A stretch of DNA of 64,000 nt from Bacillus horti (lineage in GTDB: Bacteria > Bacillota > Bacilli > Caldalkalibacillales > JCM-10596): contig NZ_JAUSTY010000007.1 of the NCBI RefSeq assembly GCF_030813115.1, positions 186,001 through 250,000 of the forward strand, read 5' to 3'. Every line of letters begins with the position of its first letter. Within the stretch, counting starts at the first letter, position 1. The position numbers and the translations under genes are program-made. Below the pieces are notes generated by a model. That model was given only the letters and a program-made list of their open reading frames with translations, was not told where the DNA came from and searched no databases. Shown piece after piece: positions 60,201-64,000 of the stretch.

Positions 60201-61637
60201 ATGTCAGAGAATAAAAAGTTTGTTCAAGAAATCACCGATATGGAGCAGGATTTTGCTCAATGGTATACCGATGTTGTGAAGAAAGCTGACCTCGTCGATT
60301 ACTCATCCGTACGAGGCTCTATGATTATTCGTCCATACGGTTATGCAATCTGGGAAAATATCCAAAGAGTGCTAGATGAAGAGATTAAGGAGACCGGTCA
60401 TGAGAATGTATATATGCCTCTCTTTATCCCAGAAAGCTTATTGCAAAAAGAAAAGGATCATATTGAAGGCTTTGCTCCAGAAGTAGCTTGGGTAACGCAC
60501 GGAGGCTCGGAGGAACTTCACGAACGACTTTGTGTTCGTCCTACATCAGAGGTTCTGTTTTGTGAGCACTATGCTCAAATTATCCGTTCTCATCGAGACC
60601 TGCCTAAGCTATACAATCAATGGAGTAATGTGGTTCGCTGGGAAAAAACAACGAGGCCCTTCCTGCGCTCCCTAGAGTTTCTATGGCAAGAAGGGCATAC
60701 ATGTCATGCGACAGATGAAGAGGCACATGATGAGACGAGGAAAATGCTGGATGTCTATGCGGCTCTTTGTGAGGACATATTAGCTATTCCGGTCATTAAA
60801 GGAAGGAAGACAGAAAAGGAGAAGTTCGCTGGGGCGAAGTTTACGTATACGATTGAAAGTCTCATGCACGATGGGAAAGCACTGCAAACAGGAACATCCC
60901 ATCATTTAGGCACAGGGTTTGCTGAGGCGTTTAACATCCAGTATGCGGATAAAAATGGGGAGCTACAATATGTTCATCAAACATCTTGGGGGATTACAAC
61001 AAGGTTAATTGGGGCTTTAATTATGGTCCATGGAGACAATCGTGGGCTAGTACTTCCACCAAAAATAGCTCCAACTCAGGTGATTATCGTACCGATTGCA
61101 CAGCATAAGGAAGGGGTACTGGAGAAGGCAGAGGAGCTGAAGGATCTACTAAAGCCATTCGCTAGGATAAAGGTTGATGCTAGTGATAAAATGCCAGGCT
61201 GGAAGTTTAATGAACATGAGATGAAAGGTGTGCCGCTTCGTTTGGAAGTAGGACCAAAGGATATCGAAAAAGGGCAGGTCGTTCTAGCTAGAAGAGATAC
61301 TGGTGAAAAAATAGTCATGCCTATGGACCAGTTAAAGGACATCATTCCTGCACTTTTAAGCGAGATACAGCAAAACCTTTTTATGCAGGCCAAAAAACAT
61401 CGGTTGGCGAAGACGAATGTAGCTTCATCGTTAGATGAAATGAAGGAACAGCTCAATACGAACCCTGGTTTAATTAAGGCGATGTGGTGTGGAGAGCTAG
61501 CGTGTGAGGATAAAATCAAGGAGGACACAGGAGCTACCTCTCGTTGTATTCCTTTTGACCAAGAGTCAGTGGCTAGTACGTGTGTCTGCTGTGGAAAAGA
61601 AAGTAATCAGCTGGTGTATTGGGCAAGAGCGTATTAG
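60201..61637 (+). CDS. proS: Prolyl-tRNA synthetase, archaeal/eukaryotic-type (ProS type 3)
   Basis: 478 residues, the short form without the editing insertion of bacterial ProRS. Class II motifs: motif 2 around [29 protein letters not shown], and the [14 protein letters not shown] region. The C-terminal zinc-like domain has CVCCGKE and the chain ends in Tyr (WARAY), typical of this type. A T-box with proline specifier controls it. Whether a bacterial-type ProRS is also in the genome cannot be seen; many Bacilli have both. Confidence 0.95.
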   Translation: MSENKKFVQEITDMEQDFAQWYTDVVKKADLVDYSSVRGSMIIRPYGYAIWENIQRVLDEEIKETGHENVYMPLFIPESLLQKEKDHIEGFAPEVAWVTHGGSEELHERLCVRPTSEVLFCEHYAQIIRSHRDLPKLYNQWSNVVRWEKTTRPFLRSLEFLWQEGHTCHATDEEAHDETRKMLDVYAALCEDILAIPVIKGRKTEKEKFAGAKFTYTIESLMHDGKALQTGTSHHLGTGFAEAFNIQYADKNGELQYVHQTSWGITTRLIGALIMVHGDNRGLVLPPKIAPTQVIIVPIAQHKEGVLEKAEELKDLLKPFARIKVDASDKMPGWKFNEHEMKGVPLRLEVGPKDIEKGQVVLARRDTGEKIVMPMDQLKDIIPALLSEIQQNLFMQAKKHRLAKTNVASSLDEMKEQLNTNPGLIKAMWCGELACEDKIKEDTGATSRCIPFDQESVASTCVCCGKESNQLVYWARAY

Positions 61638-61682
61638 GGGGAAAAGCGACCAAACGTATATGTATAGGGGTCTATAAAAGGC

Positions 61683-61715
61683 AAACACCGCGATGATAAA
61701 CTCGCGGTGTTTCTT
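61683..61715 (+). terminator. Terminator after proS
   Basis: AAACACCGCGA pairs with TCGCGGTGTTT, 8-base loop, then CTTAG. Confidence 0.75.
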
Positions 61716-61775
61716 AGTTTATTTAAATAGTACTCATAAGCTTCCTAAATAATGTTTTGTTGAATCAGCGTCCTT

Positions 61776-62657
61776 TTACTTTATAGGAATCCAAATTTCA
61801 GAGTAAAGCTCAGAATCAGAAGGATTCTGATTCGAATAAACCTCTAATTCTGGTGTTCCGGCTGGCTCATATCCATTGGAAGGGAACCATTCGGAGAAAA
61901 TTTGCTTCCAGGTCTTTTGCATGGCTTCGGGCATAGGACCATGCACTTCAAAGATAGCCCACTTTGAGGAAGGAATCTCATAGTTTCGGAAGTTTTCTGG
62001 AAGTTCTTTAGGGAGTTGCCCTTTCACCTCTGTTGCTATCCAGTAGTGGAAAAACTTCTTGCCCTCAAAATCGAAAATAGTAGAATCACAAACTCCTAGT
62101 ACTCCTTTTATTTCTCCGTTATTAAGTTGAAATAGCTTATCATCTAATCCGTTTGCATGTACTTCTCCCCAAAACTCAGGAATACCGGCCACATTCTCAT
62201 CCTCATCAACACAAGCAAATTGTCTTCTAATCCCTACAATTTGGAAGGCTTCTTTTTCTACAATACTATACTTCATCGGTTCCGCTCCTTTCAAGCTCAC
62301 TTGGATGACCAAGCGGTTATACGAATTGAGCCTCTCCTTGCTTCTTCTAGCCTCTAGGGGAGCAACCCCATGCTGTCGGCGGAAGGCTTTAGAGAACGAC
62401 TCTGGAGTGTCATAACCATATTTAAAGGCAAGATCAATAATCTTACTATCTGTTCTACATAGCTCCTCAGCGGCAAGGGTCAGGCGACGTCGTCTGAGAT
62501 ATTCCCCAACCGTGATATCAGTTAAGAGGGTGAATGTCCGCTGAAAATGAAAGGGAGATACATTTGCTTGCTTAGATATGTCCTCAACAGTTATTTTTTC
62601 TAGCAAATGCTCCTCCATGTAGTTGATCGCTTTTTGTAATGATTCCACCCAAGCCAT
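61776..62657 (-). CDS. AraC-family regulator with GyrI-like effector domain
   Basis: 293 residues. N-terminal double helix-turn-helix (about 1-105: KITVEDISKQANVSPFHFQRTFTLLT...IIDLAFKYGYDTPESFSKAFRRQHGVAP), then a GyrI-like small-molecule binding domain (about 125-290) with VGIRRQF and WAIFEVHGPMP. This order is that of the Rob/SoxS-like drug-responsive group. ATG 62657 sits 8 bases after AAGGAG; a GTG nine bases upstream lies in that site. Target genes are not evident. Confidence 0.9.
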   Translation of the reverse strand: MAWVESLQKAINYMEEHLLEKITVEDISKQANVSPFHFQRTFTLLTDITVGEYLRRRRLTLAAEELCRTDSKIIDLAFKYGYDTPESFSKAFRRQHGVAPLEARRSKERLNSYNRLVIQVSLKGAEPMKYSIVEKEAFQIVGIRRQFACVDEDENVAGIPEFWGEVHANGLDDKLFQLNNGEIKGVLGVCDSTIFDFEGKKFFHYWIATEVKGQLPKELPENFRNYEIPSSKWAIFEVHGPMPEAMQKTWKQIFSEWFPSNGYEPAGTPELEVYSNQNPSDSELYSEIWIPIK

Positions 62658-62767
62658 GATGCTCACTCCTTAAATAAATCGTAACAATTATTCCGCTATT
62701 GATCCTGTCATTTTTTGCTTTGTTTTGTCCGTTCATTGACCTTATCTTTCTATCATAGCATACATAT

Positions 62768-62817
62768 TAGAAAAACCTTGCTTACCGCCAAGTCCTGGCG
62801 AAATCTTAGTTTTTCTT
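62768..62817 (-). repeat. Palindromic repeat with alternative hairpins, copy 2
   Basis: The reverse complement matches 4708-4758 at about nine of ten positions, including AAGAAAAACTAAG, TTTCGCCAG, ACTTGGCG, TAAGC and TTTTTCTA. A fragment of the other repeat family follows at 62824-62845 (TAAGAAAGTATAAAATTGATAC). Confidence 0.7.
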
Positions 62818-62845
62818 ACTGCCTAAGAAAGTATAAAATTGATAC

Positions 62846-62880
62846 AATAAAAAGCCTATCCTTCAATAAGGATAGGCACT
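62846..62880 (-). terminator. Terminator after nrdF
   Basis: GCCTATCCTT and AAGGATAGGC with a 4-base loop; on the minus strand it is followed by TTTTTATT. Confidence 0.85.
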
Positions 62881-62939
62881 AGATATGTAAAATTGTACGC
62901 TGAAGTAGGAAAGGCCTTTATCTTTTAAGTTAGATAAAC

Positions 62940-63986
62940 TTAGAGTTCATCAAAGCCATTCGAATCAGAGGTCTTTGTATATTGTCTTGATTTTTGCTCA
63001 AAGAAGTCCGTTTTCCCTAGATCGACCTCTTGATAAGCGATAATCCAGCGTAGTGGGTTCTGATTAGGAACGTCAGGGAAAACCTGACGAGAGTGACCGA
63101 TTTGGTTGCAGCGTTTATTGGCCATAAATTTAATGTATTGCTCTAGCTCAGGCATCGTAATGCCATTGATCTTATTCCCGATAACCTCACGACCCCATTC
63201 AATTTCTAGCTCTGCAGCCTCGCGGAACGTATCAATAGCAAACTTCTCTAATTCAGGCGTATTGGCTTCAGGATTTTCAGCTAGGATTTCCTTATAAATT
63301 TTCTCAAATAATCCGACATGGATTTGTTCATCACGGTTAATATAATTAATCATCGTGGATGAAGCTACCATCTTCTGATTTCTAGCTAAATTATAGAAGA
63401 AGGCAAAGCCGCTGTAGAAGAACAAGCCTTCTAAAATCACATCATAAATAATTGACTTTAATAGATTGTCTACAGAAGGGCTCTCAGCAAATGCCTTATA
63501 CCCATTCGTTACAAACTCATTTCTTTTACGTAAAGTAGGCTCTGTTCTCCAATATTCAAACACTTCATCCTGCTTCTGCTTAGACACGATACTAGAAAGC
63601 ACATAGGAATAGGAATGATTATGAATAACCTCCTGCTGTGCCAGAATAATCATTAAAGCGTTTAAGGAAGAGTCTGTTAAATAATCCGCTACTTTACTCG
63701 CATAATCTGATTGAACACTATCTAATAAGGCTAGCAAGCCAATAATTTTAAGAAAGGATTCCTGCTCCACCTCTGAAAGCTGAGGGAATTGTTTGATGTC
63801 CTTACTCATATTGATCTCAAAAGGAGTCCAAAAATTGGATAGCATCACTTTATATTTCGTGTAAGCCCAAGGGTAGCGTACATCATCCCAATTTAAAATA
63901 TTTGAGCTTTTTCCATTTATAATAGCTGTTGCTCGGTTTGGTGCTTCTTCATCCATTAAAACACGTTTACTTAATTCCGTTGACAA
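62940..63986 (-). CDS. nrdF: Ribonucleoside-diphosphate reductase beta subunit
   Basis: 348 residues. All iron/manganese ligands and the radical tyrosine are visible: Asp89 (LLDSVQS), Glu119 and His122 (QQEVIHNHSYSY) with Tyr126, Glu186 (LEGLFFYSGF), Glu220 and His223 (RDEQIHVG). Makes the radical for reduction of ribonucleotides with the alpha subunit, whose gene should lie just beyond the right edge. Start is TTG 63986 with AGGAGG 8 bases before it. Confidence 0.93.
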   Translation of the reverse strand: MSTELSKRVLMDEEAPNRATAIINGKSSNILNWDDVRYPWAYTKYKVMLSNFWTPFEINMSKDIKQFPQLSEVEQESFLKIIGLLALLDSVQSDYASKVADYLTDSSLNALMIILAQQEVIHNHSYSYVLSSIVSKQKQDEVFEYWRTEPTLRKRNEFVTNGYKAFAESPSVDNLLKSIIYDVILEGLFFYSGFAFFYNLARNQKMVASSTMINYINRDEQIHVGLFEKIYKEILAENPEANTPELEKFAIDTFREAAELEIEWGREVIGNKINGITMPELEQYIKFMANKRCNQIGHSRQVFPDVPNQNPLRWIIAYQEVDLGKTDFFEQKSRQYTKTSDSNGFDEL

Positions 63987-64000
63987 CTAAAACGCCTCCT

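Overview
The window is chromosomal DNA of a low-GC Gram-positive bacterium of the order Bacillales; the genus cannot be fixed from the sequence. This rests on AGGAGG-type ribosome sites with frequent TTG/GTG starts, a Bce/Yxd-type peptide-sensing cluster, CsoR-CopZ-CopA, a T-box, manganese and c-di-AMP riboswitches, a GerMN lipoprotein, a SwrC-type RND pump and LacI/cre-type sugar control. No phage, insertion sequence, CRISPR array, rRNA or tRNA was seen. Mobile traces are short palindromic repeats, one toxin-antitoxin pair and a few gene fragments.

Layout. 0-4.3 kb: truncated Crp-like regulator, YdcZ-like transporter, a sensor kinase/response regulator pair, two small membrane proteins, and an AbrB-Doc toxin-antitoxin pair. 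4.4-8.9 kb: an ABC-F ribosome-protection-like gene behind a leader peptide and attenuator hairpins, a VOC protein, a Bcr-type drug exporter and a YsnE-like acetyltransferase. 9.0-16.3 kb: a complete D-allose regulon (alsB, alsA, alsC, alsE, alsK, a LacI-type regulator, rpiB) with four copies of one operator and a candidate cre site. 16.5-20.3 kb: kinase-like protein, GntR-ABC operon, PH-domain protein. 20.3-25.4 kb (minus strand): a Yxd/Bce-type cluster (response regulator, sensor kinase, ABC ATPase, FtsX-like permease, YxeA). 25.5-26.9 kb: a MerR/TipAS regulator (Mta/TipAL type) and a divergent ribosomal protein L11 paralogue, each behind the same 19-bp-spacer promoter. 27-34.3 kb: two-component pair, GerMN lipoprotein, TerC with manganese riboswitch, a KdpD-like stress protein with c-di-AMP riboswitch, an MFS pump. 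34.5-42.6 kb: SRPBCC-ArsR, DedA, P1 peptidase, lipoprotein, thioredoxin-like protein, MarR and RND pump. 42.7-47.6 kb: copper block. 47.7-53.8 kb: MFS, TetR, hydrolase, TraB-family protein, a broken glycoside-hydrolase-like gene, a VanY-type peptidase. 54-57.9 kb: two parallel ECF sigma/anti-sigma modules with matching promoters. 58-64 kb: catalase, T-box and prolyl-tRNA synthetase, AraC regulator, and ribonucleotide reductase beta subunit at the right edge.

The most interesting system is the MerR/TipAS-L11 pair. TipAS domains bind thiopeptide antibiotics, thiopeptides act on the L11-23S rRNA site, and this L11 paralogue has lost the proline-rich loop that thiopeptides contact. It reads as an inducible target-replacement resistance system without any thiopeptide biosynthesis genes beside it in this window. 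Second are the attenuator-controlled ABC-F gene, the paired ECF modules and the c-di-AMP-controlled kinase-less KdpD-like protein. All function calls come from reading motifs and remembered family features; no database search was run.
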